The translations under genes and the position numbers were made by a program. Below are positions 53,248 through 63,859 of a stretch of 64,000 nucleotides of DNA, piece after piece. Position 1 is the first letter of the stretch; each line of letters begins with the position of its first letter. The notes below the pieces were generated by a model. The model was not told where the DNA came from and searched no databases. It saw nothing but the letters and a program-made list of their open reading frames with translations. This DNA is from Chinchilla lanigera (Eukaryota; Chordata; Mammalia; Rodentia; Chinchillidae). Location of the stretch: positions 3,576,809 through 3,640,808 of the forward strand of contig NW_004955516.1 in NCBI RefSeq assembly GCF_000276665.1, given 5' to 3'.

Positions 53248-54158
53248 TCACGCCTGCAGTGAACCGTTCATCATCGGGGCCCTAGGTGTTAAGGTTAACT
53301 GTTGCCTGCCACACCCCCAACTCCCTTGATGTGAGTTTCCTTCCATACTGGGGCCAGTTCTGCAGCCCCTGTCTAAGGGAGAGGTGGCCAGTGAGGTAGG
53401 CTCACTGCTCCATCTCCTGCCTGGTACACCTCGTACCATCCACCCCCGGAGCCCACGGTTGCAGCATCCAAGCAGCCAGAGGCTCTCTCTGGCTTTAGCG
53501 AAGTTGATTTCCCAAATCCACCAGTTCAGCATGGGTGTGGGGACAGTACCGGTGAGCTCAGTCACTCGGGCAGAACCTGCAGCCCTTCTGCTGGGGGCCA
53601 TGGGCTGCTGCTGCTTCATCTTCTGCATCATAGCCCGAGGGACTCTCCTGAATGGGATCAGCTGAATATCTTCAGCGGGAGTTATCTGTGTGAGCTCTAT
53701 TATCTCATCAGTATGCATTCCTTCAGGACACAATTTAGAAGCAGCTACTAGCTTATCTTCCAACTCCCAGATGGAAGAGTCTCCTCTTAAGGAGGCTTCT
53801 GTCTCAGCCCTAAGGGCAGTAAGAGGCGTCCGCGTCCACCCTGCTGGCCCCGTAAGGCACGCTTCTTCTCCAAGATCTCTCCCACAGCACGCAAGGTTTT
53901 TCCTACCAAAACTGGCACCTCTCCACCTATGCCCAGGCCTGAGAGGGGCCCATTCTGGGAGGAGGCTGGCCACACCTCCATCCCAGCCGAGGGAGCAGAG
54001 GGTTCTATACCAGGCTGCAGCACTATTCTAATTGTTCCAGCACTGGTCAAAGTTGGGAAGGTCACTTGAGATTCAGGCAGCCTGAAGAAAAGACACAGAG
54101 CTGCGGGAATGGCTGACATGCCTTTACTGTCTCCCCAGCATGGGAAGCGGGGCTGCAA
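53248..54158 (-). pseudogene. probable ERV gag region
   Basis: The largest frame in the window (241 codons, 53,248-53,973, minus), overlapping a second frame (53,787-54,158). It lies between a possible LTR and the protease remnant, the place of gag. I cannot recognise a matrix or capsid signature. The frame has 'LEDKLVAASKLCPEG' and 'HTDEIIELTQITPAED', which look like real protein. A host gene is less likely given the neighbours. Confidence 0.5.
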
Positions 54159-54302
54159 AGTTCCACTCCCTTCTATACAGTGTCACACAAAGCCAGCAAG
54201 TTGCCCGGGAGTTACATAACACACACTACTTGTTCACATATTTACGGTGCAAGCATGGCCTACATCTGGTGACTCACTAGCAAATGGAAGGCCTAGGCCG
54301 AA
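54060..54302 (-). mobile_element. possible ERV 5' LTR end
   Basis: Read on the minus strand, 'cactgtatagaagggagtgg' (TATA-like) is followed about 80 bp on by 'tctgtgtcttttcttcaggc' and 'tgcctgaatctca', in the manner of an LTR R/U5. It sits upstream of the gag-like frame. Ends not fixed. Confidence 0.45.
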
Positions 54303-54329
54303 AGCCTGAGCTTTGCCATCTTGGTTTTG

Positions 54330-54437
54330 TTTGTTTGTTTGTTTGTTTTTTGGTTTTTCTCCGGTACCGGGAACCGAACTCACGACCTTGCGCTTGCAAA
54401 GCAGGCGCTTTGCCGCTGAGCTAAATCCCCAGCCCCT
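54330..54437 (-). repeat. young ID SINE plus ID fragment
   Basis: Consensus reverse copy, followed at 54,438-54,472 by the tail half of another ('ggtaccgggaattgaactca'). The target 'gccatcttg' is repeated at about 54,314 and 54,479. Confidence 0.93.
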
Positions 54438-54809
54438 TTTTTTTGTTTTTGGTACCGGGAATTGAACTCAGGAGCTTCGCCATCTTGTGTACCCTGACCA
54501 CACAACTGCCAACAGAAAGAAAACTGCGTTGAAAAGAAAACAGCAAGAGTCTTACTTAAGTAATAGGTTCATTGCAACAGGTGAATCACATCCTCCAAGT
54601 CCACTTGGTACAATCTATGGCAACCAGCTACCCAACAAAGCCATGAGATCTCCAAAACTGCTTCACTAAACGGAGACCAAGCACCCTGCATTAATAGACA
54701 AACTCTTAGAGTTTTTCAAAAGAAAAAAATGTGAACATAAAGAACAGAAGCAATTATTGAAGGCCCCCTCTTCATTATATGTGCCGTGCTGAGAGCATCA
54801 TTCTTTTTT

Positions 54810-54975
54810 TGTTTGTTTTGTTTTTGTCTTTTTGAGACAGGATCTCACTATGCAGTTCAGGCCAGCCTTGAGCTCACTTTGTAGCCCAGGCGGGTCTCAA
54901 ACTTGCAACGATCCTCCTGCCTCAGCCTCCTGAGTGCTGGGATTGCAGGCGTGCACCACCACACCCAGCCAACAG
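54810..54975 (-). repeat. B1 SINE, full length
   Basis: 'tgtctttttgagacaggatc ... caccacacccagcc'. Directly joined to the following ID. Confidence 0.94.
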
Positions 54976-54977
54976 TT

Positions 54978-55062
54978 TTTCTTGTAATGCTGAAGACTAA
55001 ACCCAGGACCTTACACATGCAAGGCAAGCTCTACCATTGAGCCACATCCCCAGACCTTTTTT
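54978..55062 (-). repeat. old ID-type SINE
   Basis: 'gctgaagactaaacccagga ... gagccacatccccagacc'. Confidence 0.8.
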
Positions 55063-55074
55063 TTAGAGAGAATA

Positions 55075-55275
55075 AAAAATTTTTAAAATTAAGATCAATA
55101 CAGAATTTCAAAACAAGATGATAGGAAATCAACAGTGGTTGTTATATTGCATATTGTTATCTTCAAAGTAGTTGTTCAGATTACCAGATATAGGCATGCA
55201 AAATTGATAAAAAAAAAAATTAAGCATTAACTGTTCCTCTCAATAAACCAACAGAAAGTAGTAGTATAATTATCT
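55075..55275 (-). mobile_element. third, older copy of the AT-rich retroposon family
   Basis: 'gatgataggaaatcaacagtggttgtt' and 'gcatattgttatcttcaaagtag' run parallel to 25,830-25,890 (plus-strand reading) of the 1.34-kb element. More diverged, 5'-truncated and without visible TSD. Confidence 0.6.
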
Positions 55276-55304
55276 TAGCTATCTTATATATATATATATT
55301 ATCC

Positions 55305-55380
55305 TTTCTCTTTCTTCTTTCTTTCTTTGTTTCTTTGTTTCTTTCCTTCTTTCTTCCTTTCTTTTTTCCTTTCCCTCATC
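55305..55380 (+). repeat. (TTTC)n microsatellite
   Basis: Pyrimidine run that supplies the Phe-rich start of an 84-codon frame. Confidence 0.93.
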
Positions 55381-55987
55381 CCAGTATTGTGAAAGGAAAG
55401 AAACAGCTCAAAAGGAGACCATCATGCTTAGTGGCTAACTACATTGCTAAAGCTAAGAAGCCCTTTACTATTACCAAAGAGTTGATCCTGCCTAGTGCTA
55501 AAGACATTTGTCATGAACTTATAGGAGAGGCTGCAGTTCAAAATGTGCCGTGTTTTTCTCTTTGGCTGGTGCTCTGGCACCATGACTAAATGAATTGATG
55601 GTATAGCAGAGGACACTGAGACACGATTGGTAGAAATAATGAGTCACAGTAGCGTGCAATACAAGTTGACAATTCTACTGATGTTGACAACAAAGCAACA
55701 GTGCTTGTTTCTGCACAATATATTTTTCAGGAGAATGTGCACGGGGATATGTTATGTGCATTTTTGTTACCAACCAACATCACAGCTCCAGAACTATTCA
55801 GGTCTTTGAAGCATTATATATCAGGAAAACTGAAGGGGTCGCTTGTATCAGTATATGCACATAAGGAGCGGATGCCTGGATGGCCTTTTTGTTTCACTAC
55901 TTAGGTCAAAGAGGTCGCTTCTGTCTGAACGTGAGTCTCTGCACTGTGTCATCCATACAGAAATCCTAGTTAGCCTAAAAATGTCAG

Positions 55988-56145
55988 CTGAGCCAGGTAT
56001 GTTGTCGCACGCCTATAATCCCAGCACTCGGGAGGCTGAGACAGGAGGATCATTGAGAGTTCAAGACCAGCTTGGGCTACAATGTGAGCTCAAGGCCAGC
56101 CTGAACTGCATAGCGAGACCCTGTCTCAAAAAGACAAAAAAAAAA
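55988..56145 (+). repeat. B1 SINE, left arm of an inverted pair
   Basis: 'gccaggtatgttgtcgcacg ... gtctcaaaaagacaaaaa', full length. Confidence 0.94.
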
Positions 56146-56149
56146 AAAA

Positions 56150-56290
56150 GAGAGACAGGGTCTCGCTATGCAGTTCAGGCTGGTCTTGAACTCACTTTGT
56201 AGCCCAGACTGGCCTCGAACTTGCAATGATCCTCCTGCCTCAGCCTCCCTAGTGCTGGGATTACAGGTGTGCACCACCACACCCGGCTTC
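56150..56290 (-). repeat. B1 SINE, right arm of an inverted pair
   Basis: Lies back to back with the previous copy. Arms 56,098-56,127 and 56,152-56,181 are perfect complements. Confidence 0.94.
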
Positions 56291-56337
56291 TTTACTTTTT
56301 TTTTTCTTTTTGAGACCCTATCTCAAAAAGACCGAAA

Positions 56338-56339
56338 AA

Positions 56340-56372
<33 letters not shown>

Positions 56373-56378
56373 CGCACG
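56338..56378 (+). repeat. (TA)n(TG)n microsatellite
   Basis: TATATATA then eleven TG units. Confidence 0.95.
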
Positions 56379-56448
56379 TGACAACTTCAAATCTCAATAT
56401 ATTCTTTCTTTTTTTAAAATATATTCTGATTAAAGTCAAGGTGGAAGG

Positions 56449-56535
56449 ACCAGGGGTATAGCTCAGTGACATAAGTGCCTGCCTGGCAAGTGCAAGGTCC
56501 TGAGTTGATTACGGGTACGAAAAAATAAAAAAATA
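56449..56535 (+). repeat. ID-like SINE with TSD
   Basis: 'aaagtcaaggtggaa' at about 56,432 and 56,536. The B-box is damaged ('gagttgattacgggtacg'). Confidence 0.93.
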
Positions 56536-56949
56536 AAGTCAAGGTGGAATGTCCTGAGATTGTCACAAAAGCACTAAGAAGCCACTTCCATTTACTCCAT
56601 CCCATCCTTGTGAACAGGGTTTTCTGCAGTGACACCAACCAAAACAAGATTACAGAGTAGACTGGATATAGGCAACAAACTTCAGGTGTTGTCATTTCCC
56701 ATCATTCCCAGATGTGACCATATTGTTGCAGGGAAAATCTCAAGGCTCCCACCAATTCTGCATTATGGAGAGATTAATATTATAGTATATATTATAGTAA
56801 AATAGTAAGAGAAATAAAGTGCACAATAAGTGCAATATTCTTGAATCATCCTGAAACCATCCCTCACTCTCAGTCTGTAGAAAAACTGTCCTTCATAAAA
56901 CTGGTCCCTGGTGCCAAAAAGGTTAGGGACCACTACTATAAAGCCTATC

Positions 56950-57108
56950 CTTGGCCAGGCATGGTAGTGCACGCCTGTAATCCCAGTACTCAGGAGGCTG
57001 AGTCAGGAGGATCATTGTGGGTTGCAGACCAGCCTGGGCTACAAAGTGAGCTCAAGGCCAGCCTGAACTGCATAGCGAGACGCTGTCTCAAAAAGACAAA
57101 AAATAAGG
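56950..57108 (+). repeat. B1 SINE, full length
   Basis: 'gccaggcatggtagtgcacg ... gtctcaaaaagacaaaaaat'. 'aaagcctatccttg' at about 56,940 and 57,237 flanks this B1 plus the next ID. Confidence 0.94.
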
Positions 57109-57236
57109 GGCTGGGGATTTAGCTCAGCGGCAAAGCGCCTGCCTGGCAAGCACAAGGTCGTCAGTTCGGTTCCTGGTACCGGAGAAAAACCAAAAAACCA
57201 AAAAAAAAGACAAAAAATAAAATAAATAAATAAATA
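57109..57236 (+). repeat. young ID SINE inside the B1 tail
   Basis: The flank 'aaaaagacaaaaaataa' is repeated after it, so this ID entered the A-rich tail of the preceding B1. Confidence 0.94.
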
Positions 57237-57534
57237 AAAGCCTATCCTTGTAAGGGCAATTGTTGCTAAGTATTCAAGTAGAAGAAGGCTGTTTATCCAT
57301 GGAGAGAAAAAAGACAAAGGAAAAGAAAAAGACCTGAATTTTGCATTTTTCCTTTGGGTAGATTTAAAGATAGCTGGAACTGTTTTGGACTGGTTGGTTC
57401 TTTAGATCATTAAAATCAGATATGTAGGAGGGTTTAATAGTGTAGCCAAAACAGGCAGGAGAGATTAACTAGTAAGTGGAAAGTGTTCTGTTTGTTGTCC
57501 TCTCTGTTTATTTGGTTTTTTAAAACCAATTTGA

Positions 57535-57712
57535 GGGCCAGGCATGGTGGCGCACACCTGTAATCCCAGCATTCGGGAGGCTGAGGCAGGAGGATCATTG
57601 CGAGCTCAAGACCAGCCTGGGCTACAAAGTGAGCTCAAGGCCAGCTTGAACTGCATAGCAAGACCTTGTCTCAAAAAGACAAAAAAAAAATAAAAAACAA
57701 AAACAAAAAAAA
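57535..57712 (+). repeat. B1 SINE, full length
   Basis: 'ggccaggcatggtggcgcac ... gtctcaaaaagacaaaaaaa'. Confidence 0.94.
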
Positions 57713-58165
57713 CCCCACTTGGACTAACTTGTTTTGGCAACTGAGGTTTCCAAAGAGCAGACTTTGAAGAAAGGTAGAGATAAGGGAAGGATGATCAGGC
57801 TTCATTACAGCTTCACTATGGATTAAAGAAAAAATCTTTGTTCATAAACTTTTGGAAAAATAACCATTAAAAGTTTGGAGACCACCCTAAGTATATTTTA
57901 ATATAGTTGTAGATAAGATATCAGTGTTGAAAATGAAATTGTTTATTTCATCGAACTGAAAAAAAAATACACCATTTAAAATTGGAATTAAAAAAAATCA
58001 CCTCCTTAAACACACCATGATGATCATAATGTTTTAGCCACTTGTCATCCAGCCAACAAAATGACAGCTTTTTCATTATTGGGAGAGAAAAAAATCCACA
58101 CTGGAATAATACGTTGTATAACCAACTTCCTTAAGCTAATGGCAACGGCCATTATCATAAGATGG
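57713..58165. other. nothing recognised
   Basis: AT-rich, 450 bp, no SINE or coding signal. Confidence 0.4.
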
Positions 58166-58167
58166 GG

Positions 58168-58252
58168 GGACTGGGGGTTTAGCTCAGCGGCACAGTGCCT
58201 GCCTGGCAAGCACAAGGTCATGAGTTCGATTCCCAGGTACCATAAAAAAAAA
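58168..58252 (+). repeat. ID-like SINE with TSD
   Basis: 'ataagatgg' before (58,157) and after (58,252). Body 'gggggtttagctcagcggca'. Confidence 0.93.
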
Positions 58253-58539
58253 ATAAGATGGAAAAGATGAAGTCAGCCATGATAGTGTTACAGGGTAGCT
58301 CCTTCTAGAGGTTGGCTCACCAAATAAAGGGTACCAGGTTTTGTGGTGTGAATACCTCCTTCTGAAACTGGTTTCCAGGTTCTTTTCATCTTGAACAAAG
58401 AATTGGACAGAACAAATGAAAAACTGTAACAAAGTGTATTTGAAAAAGTAAAAGTGAAGAGTGAGGGAGAAACTGGCTCTGCAGAGTGAGCTCGGGCCAA
58501 GTAAAAGAAGAAAAAGCAAGATAAAAGTACACCCTAGAG

Positions 58540-58636
58540 GGGCTGGGGATTTAGTTCAGTGGCAAAGCACCTGCCTTGCAAGCGCAAGGTCATGAGTTCA
58601 ATTCCTGGTAGTGGAAAACAAACAAACAAACAAAAA
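58540..58636 (+). repeat. ID-like SINE with TSD
   Basis: 'aaaagtacaccctagag' at about 58,524 and 58,635. Ends 'ttcctggtagtggaaaac', a variant tail. Confidence 0.94.
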
Positions 58637-58829
58637 GTACACCCTAGAGGACATAGGGCAGACTACCATGAGGACCGTCATGATAGTAACTCTTCATGGC
58701 ATCTGTGTCCTTTCATGCCATCCACACCTCAAGGAAACACACAAGAATTTCTATATATTGGTCCTGAGAGGCAGTGCTGAGATCCCACACCTCTCTTCCC
58801 AGATCCTACACTCTCTATCTCCTATCTCA

Positions 58830-58985
58830 TTGGTACACACTTGTGATCTCAACATTCAGGAAGAAAGAAGGAGGATCTCAGTAAGAGATCTCCAAGTTTA
58901 AGGCCAGTCAGGGCTACATAGTGAATTCAAGGCCAGCATGAACTACATAGCAAGACCCTTTCTCTAAAAAAACAAAACAAAACAT
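58830..58985 (+). repeat. B1 SINE, diverged
   Basis: 'ttggtacacacttgtgatct ... agacccttttctc'-like; keeps both duplicated arms. Confidence 0.8.
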
Positions 58986-59940
58986 GGAAGTGTCACTGGA
59001 CTGGGCCTGAAGAGGCTGAAATAAGGAACCTAATCTGCCCTTTTATAGAGGAAGTTTGCAGGTTTGTTGACTCCCATCACTAGAACAGAATTTTCAGGAC
59101 ATATCAGCAAGAGGCACAGGAAGGATTTATTAGGCAGAGAATTTAGGCCACACTCAAGAGTACAGTGCAGGCACTCAGAAAAATGAAACACAGTACAGTT
59201 TATAACTGGGAATCTTCCTGTGTTTTGGGTGGTGGAAATCTGCAGCCTTTGATAATCTACAGTCTTCATCTTGGTTTTGTAGCTGGGGAAGGATGGTGCA
59301 CCCATAGTAAGATAATGCCCTACTCATAGGGGAAATCATAATTCATAGATGAAAAGGTGATCTATTTAGAGGTGGAAAAAGACTATTTGCAAGTAAAAAG
59401 GGAAGAGCTAAACCATTTGCAGGTGAAAGAGAATTGCCTAGGCTTCTTGTGTTCTAGGAGAAGAGAAAAAATTAAACTGGGTTTGTGTCCTGAAACTTTA
59501 GTTTTCAATATTAAAAATATGATTTTCCTTGTCTCCTTTCTGCCTAGTTTTTATTTCTTCTACCCTACCTCATTAGAGATGAACTTTAAAAATTTCTGTC
59601 TCAACCCTCAAAGTCTCTAGGGAAATGATTGCCTTTTAATTCATTTTTGGATACATCTTGTACACAAAGGTCTATTCCGTTGTATTTCAAGAGCACAGTT
59701 TTGTTTTCATTCTCTCCTTTATTTCTCTATAGCCACTTGATTCTAAATACCATTTCCTTGACAGAAATGTAGCTTCTTTCTATAGTTGGCAGATAATGCT
59801 AGAAATATATCAAAAAGTCATTTGGCTCAGTTAACCCTCCATTTTGTTCTTCCAATTTGTGGTTTTGCTTCCTGTGCTTTTTGTCACCCATGATTTGCTA
59901 TTTCTCTATCTGTTAGCACCTCATTAGGAATGGAGTAGTA
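58986..59940. other. no gene or repeat recognised
   Basis: About 950 bp, no SINE. 59,350-59,430 has a purine-rich partial repeat ('ctatttgcaagt' / 'ccatttgcaggt'). The 87-codon plus frame there looks accidental. Confidence 0.4.
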
Positions 59941-59941
59941 T

Positions 59942-60250
59942 ATTAGTCAGGCTTTCATCACTATAACAAAATATCTGAGGCAATTAGCTTATGAAGAGAA
60001 AAGGTTTGTTTACTTCAGGATTCTGGAGGTTTTTGTCTAAGACTGAGCAGCCCTCTGCTTTGGGCCTCTAGTGAGGGTGTCAGGTGACAATGTCAAAGCA
60101 GACTGTTCACATCACAAGCCAGGAACAGAGAGAGACAGAATGGGCCAGGGTCTCACAACCTCCTTCAGGGGTAGGGCCCCAATGATTTAGAGACATCTTT
60201 CATAGCCCCATCTCTCAAACATTACAAACTTTCCAATAGCACTACTAATA
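59942..60250 (-). mobile_element. MST-type MaLR LTR, reverse
   Basis: 'attagtcaggctttcatcac', 'ttgtttacttcaggattctg', 'gggccagggtctcacaacct' and 'catagccccatctctcaaac' are in order; same family as 39,778-40,142. Confidence 0.75.
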
Positions 60251-60349
60251 CAGTTAGAAACAAGGAGCTGAGTCACTCCTTTCCCTTTCTTCAGCTGTAA
60301 ACATTACACCGCCCCTAATAGTTTTCCTTGCTTCCATAATCCTAAAACA

Positions 60350-60525
60350 GATAGTCGGGTGTGGTGGTGCACGCTTATAATCCCAGCACTCGGGAGGCTG
60401 AGGCAGGAGGATCGTTGCGAGTTCGAGACCAGCCTGGGCTACAAGGTGAACTCAAGGACAGCCTGAACTGTGTAGAGAGACCCTGTCTCAAAAAGACAAA
60501 AACTAACTAACTAACTAACTAAATA
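60350..60525 (+). repeat. B1 SINE with (AACT)n tail
   Basis: 'gtcgggtgtggtggtgcacg ... gtctcaaaaagacaaaaact'. 'cctaaaacag' / 'cctaaaacagg' is the TSD (about 60,341 and 60,529). Confidence 0.95.
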
Positions 60526-60666
60526 AATCCTAAAACAGGAAAGCTGTGTGGGCCACCCCCCTTCTCTCCACCCAACCATAAGCACAAGGCCACCCTAATG
60601 ACTATTCAGTTTAAACTTCGGTCAGGCAGATTGCTGACATTGGGAAAGAGAGACGGAGGGAGGCAC

Positions 60667-60999
60667 TGTGGAGAACTGCCTGTATGACTCCTTGAAAGAA
60701 GAGCAATTGTCTCCATTTTGGCTGAGCCTGACCTTATTTCCATGTATTGATATGTACAGAGCTGGCTAGAACATTTCCTTATCCCTTCAATTGGCTTTAA
60801 GCAATGTAAATCGGTCCAGGCCTATAAATACTGGATGCCTGCGTTACAAAGGCCCCTTTGTGCCAACTCTGCACTTCTGCCTCTTGCTGCTGCTGCCCCC
60901 ACAGTCTCCAACAAATGACCTACTAGGAGGTGCATGCTGGCAATTCTTTCCTTGTTGTACACATGAACCTGGACAATTTTGGTCCACTCAACTGTATCA
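60667..60999 (+). mobile_element. 5' LTR of a class I ERV
   Basis: Proposed from TGTGGAGAACTGCC to ...CTGTATCA (333 bp). A TATA box (TATAAATA, 60,823-60,830) lies about two-thirds in. A primer-binding-site-like TGGTGAGCCAACCGTGAG starts 2 bp after the end, at 61,002. The tRNA type is not clear to me. The pol remnant downstream supports the call. Confidence 0.65.
60823..60830 (+). promoter_or_regulatory. LTR TATA box
   Basis: TATAAATA in a GC-neutral setting, followed by the C/T-rich leader expected of R. Confidence 0.55.
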
Positions 61000-61140
61000 T
61001 CTGGTGAGCCAACCGTGAGGACTCTATCAAACCTCAGGAGACCTCACCAGACACTGGGGGCATCAACAACCCAGAGACCTTCGAAGAGCTTGGCAGAAGT
61101 GGGCAGCCAGACAACCCAGCCAACAAGGAAGGTAACTCCT

Positions 61141-61545
61141 CACTCCATGGGGAGATTCTCTCTCTTCCTCTTTCTGGGTGAGAAAATGGATTCCTGGGAG
61201 GAGAGGCAGACCAATCGCCATGTGGAGAAGACTAGATTGTGGGACAAAAGGCTTCAGTCCTTATGGGGGACAGGAGGGACCTGCCAATCAGTTGAGCTTA
61301 TATTCTGTTGTTGGGCTTATATTCCACAGCAATCACTGGAAGAGATGTATCCTCCTACTCCAGGGCCACTATGATACTCAAACTTTTGTCAACCCGAATC
61401 CTAGTTTCTGGGGACTCAGCCACCCTGACCTCACAGAGCCTGATGTCTCGCCAGGAGTAGATCCTCAAGTGCGGTATGATGGCACCCTGGAGAGGGCTGT
61501 CATTCAGCTGAAGAACCCCAATCTGTATCCTCACAAGAGATAGTA
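61141..61545 (+). pseudogene. ERV leader / gag remnant
   Basis: Overlapping frames 60,979-61,374 and 61,178-61,543. The second ends with 'LKNPNLYPHKR' and resembles the start of a gag or glyco-gag of gammaretrovirus-like elements in position only. No capsid major homology region is present. Gag proper seems deleted, since RT sequence follows within 250 bp. Confidence 0.5.
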
Positions 61546-61561
61546 CTTTAAGAAAAAAGCT

Positions 61562-61720
61562 AAACCGGGCATGGTGGTGCACGCCTGTAATCCCAGCAGT
61601 CAGGAGGCTGAGGCAGGAGGATTGCTGTAAGTTCAAGGCCAGCCTGAGCTATATAGTTAGTTCAGGGGCAGCCTGAATGATACAGTAAGACCCTGTCTCA
61701 ACAAAACCAAAAAAAAAAAA
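61562..61720 (+). repeat. B1 SINE inside the ERV
   Basis: 'accgggcatggtggtgcacg ... gaccctgtctcaacaaaacc', full length. It separates the gag-side piece from pol. Confidence 0.93.
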
Positions 61721-61769
61721 TCTAGACTGGGATTAAATTCAATTATTGATAAGTTTTTAGCACAAGATT

Positions 61770-63756
61770 ATGGGTGCCATGCCAGTCCTGACGCTATGCA
61801 ATACACCCATTTTACCAGTAGTGAAACCATCAGGAGAATATTGCCTAGTACAAGGTCTCAGAGCCATCGGTGAGGCAATGGCCCCTATTCACCCATTGGC
61901 AGCAGACCCATACACCTTTTTGGCACGGATCCCGGAAGACATTAAGTGGTTCTCTGTCCTTGAGATCCAGGCCCTCAGCTGGATTCTTTGATTCTCTAGT
62001 GCATGGACAGATCTCCTGCACTCTTTCACATTTGACTCTTTGGGTGAATATTATAAAATAATGCTGTAAATTATGTGTCCTGTATTAAATTGTTTCCCTT
62101 GCAAGCCCTGACTACAACACCATGGGGTCTGAAGGTTCAAGCTGCCCCTCCCACGCAGTGAGTCTAGGCTCAGGGAAAAAGTGCCACAACTTCCTCCTTC
62201 GTCACTGAAGTCTCTCTCTTTGCTCTCCCCATGGGCTTCAGTTCCCACTTCAGATCTTTGCTGGGTCCCAGGGGCCCACTTCCTTCCTCCTTCTGTTCCT
62301 CACATTGCTATATTCCAGTGTTTGGACACCAAATTTCAGAGAGGCTCTTTCTCTGCTGTTCCCCACCCTGCCATCTTCCTGTCCTTGACCTCAGAGAACC
62401 TTCCTTTCTATCCCTGTGGATCCTACTTCCCAATACTTGTTCAAGTTTGAGGGGGACGATCCCCAAAGAGGACTTTAATAGTATACTTGGGCTATCTTGC
62501 CCAGTGGCTTTAGGGATAATCCCTACTTGTTTGCAAGGGCTTTAGCTCAAGACCTGAGAGACTCTTACAGTATGTAGATGACCTCCTTGTTTGTGGCCCC
62601 ACTAAAGCACTGTCTGATAAGAACACCATTAAGACTCTCAAATTTTTTTTAACAAAACAAGGTTATAAGGTGTCCCAACACAAGGCCCAGATTGCTCAAC
62701 AAAAGGTGGCTTATCTAGGATATATCTTAATTCCAGGACAAAGACAACTGTCCTCAAGCAGTGCAGAGGCAATCTGCAGTCTGGGTCCTCCAGAGCCCAA
62801 ACAGCAATGGAGGGCTTTCTTGGGACTGACAAGCTTCTGCCCCATATGGATACTCCACTTTGGAGTAACGGCCAAACCACTATATGAGGCAACTTGAGGA
62901 CCAGAAACCGTATCCCTAAAATGGGCAGCAGCTGCTCAAGAGGCATTTAAAGCCTTACAACAGGCCTTGATGCAGGCCTCAGCATTAGGAATCCCAGACT
63001 TAGCTAAGCCTTTTTTGCTCTTTCTGGCTGAGAGACGGGCAGTAGCTATGGGAATACTAACTCAACGTCCAGGCCAGGAAAACTGACCAGTTGCTTACCT
63101 TTCCAAGTAACTGGATTGAGTAGCACAGGGCTGGCCTTGCTTCCTGCAAGAGATAGCTGCCATGACATTCTTAGTTCAGGAAGCTTCTAAGATAACTTTA
63201 GGACAAAAGCTCGTAGTTCTAACTGCACCTCAAGTTAAGGCTCTGTTAGAACTCAAGGGACATCTGTGGATGAACAGAGAAAGGCTCACTAAATATCCGA
63301 CTAATCTTAGTGAAAGTCCAGATGTTTCTCTGCAGTCTTGTCCTGTTCTAAATGCAGCCATGCTTCTCTTGACCAACCAACAGATAGAGCATGAATGTGA
63401 GCAGATCATCACCCAAAATTACACCAGCTGCCCGGATCTGAGGGACCAGCCATTAATGTGACCAGCTAGCACATGGTTCACTGATAGCAGCAGTTTCATA
63501 AAGGATGGCATTAGGAGGGCAGGTTATGCCATAGTAGTCAGCTCCACCCAGGTTATTGAAGCAAGAGGATTTCCCCCTGGGACTTCTGCCCAGATGGTAG
63601 AACTTGTTGCCCTTACTAGGGCTCTCAGCTTGCTCAGGGCAAGAGGGTCAGTATATACACTGACTGCAGGTGTCACTTTCCCATCCTATATGCACACACA
63701 TCTGGAAAGAAAGAGGACTTTTGACTGTCACCAGTCTCCAACAAAACATGGACCAG
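61770..63756 (+). pseudogene. class I ERV pol (RT and RNase H), broken
   Basis: The RT fingers region is in the frame 61,770-61,988 ('ILPVVKPSGEYCLVQGLRAI'). The palm catalytic Tyr-Val-Asp-Asp is at 62,571-62,582, in a different frame from the preceding piece. The thumb/connection follows in frame 62,670-62,897 to an in-frame stop. The RNase H start has 'WFTDSSSF' near 63,477, with one catalytic Asp kept. Another RNase H block (Glu of 'VELVALTRAL') lies at 63,594-63,630. Some 400 bp of non-RT sequence (about 61,990-62,405) lies between fingers and palm. Stops, frameshifts and two SINEs make it inactive. Gammaretrovirus-like by these motifs. Confidence 0.85.
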
Positions 63757-63845
63757 GAGCTGGGGATTTAGCTCAGCAGCACAGTGCCTGCCTGGCAAGC
63801 ACAAGGTCGTGAGTTTGATCCCTGGTACTGCAAAAAAAAAAAAAA
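63757..63845 (+). repeat. ID SINE inside ERV RNase H, with TSD
   Basis: AAAACATGGACCAG (63,743-63,756) and AAAACATAGACCAG (63,846-63,859), one mismatch. Confidence 0.95.
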
Positions 63846-63859
63846 AAAACATAGACCAG

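Larger units (their letters stand above)
55384..56935 (+). pseudogene. hAT-Charlie transposase fossil with right terminal repeat
   Basis: 55,395-55,580 reads 'NYIAKAKKPFTITKELILP' in frame, the conserved stretch after the BED domain in hAT/ZBED5-like transposases. A second frame (55,701-55,904) has 'LLPTNITAPELFRSLKHY'. After a SINE-filled part, 56,560-56,665 holds the dimerisation-region remnant. 'ctggtccctggtgccaaaaa' and 'ggttagggaccacta' at 56,900-56,935 form the Charlie-type terminal repeat. The transposase middle is deleted or replaced by two B1 and an ID. The left terminal repeat is not seen. Frameshifts exclude activity. Confidence 0.78.

Noticed and set aside
53248..53973. 241-codon frame as a host protein-coding gene
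   Set aside because: It lies in gag position of an ERV remnant, on the same strand as protease and RT pieces, and I see no host family signature. Kept as probable gag.
59350..59435. apparent tandem repeat (ctatttgcaagt / ccatttgcaggt)
   Set aside because: Only two loose copies with different flanks; not above chance by eye.
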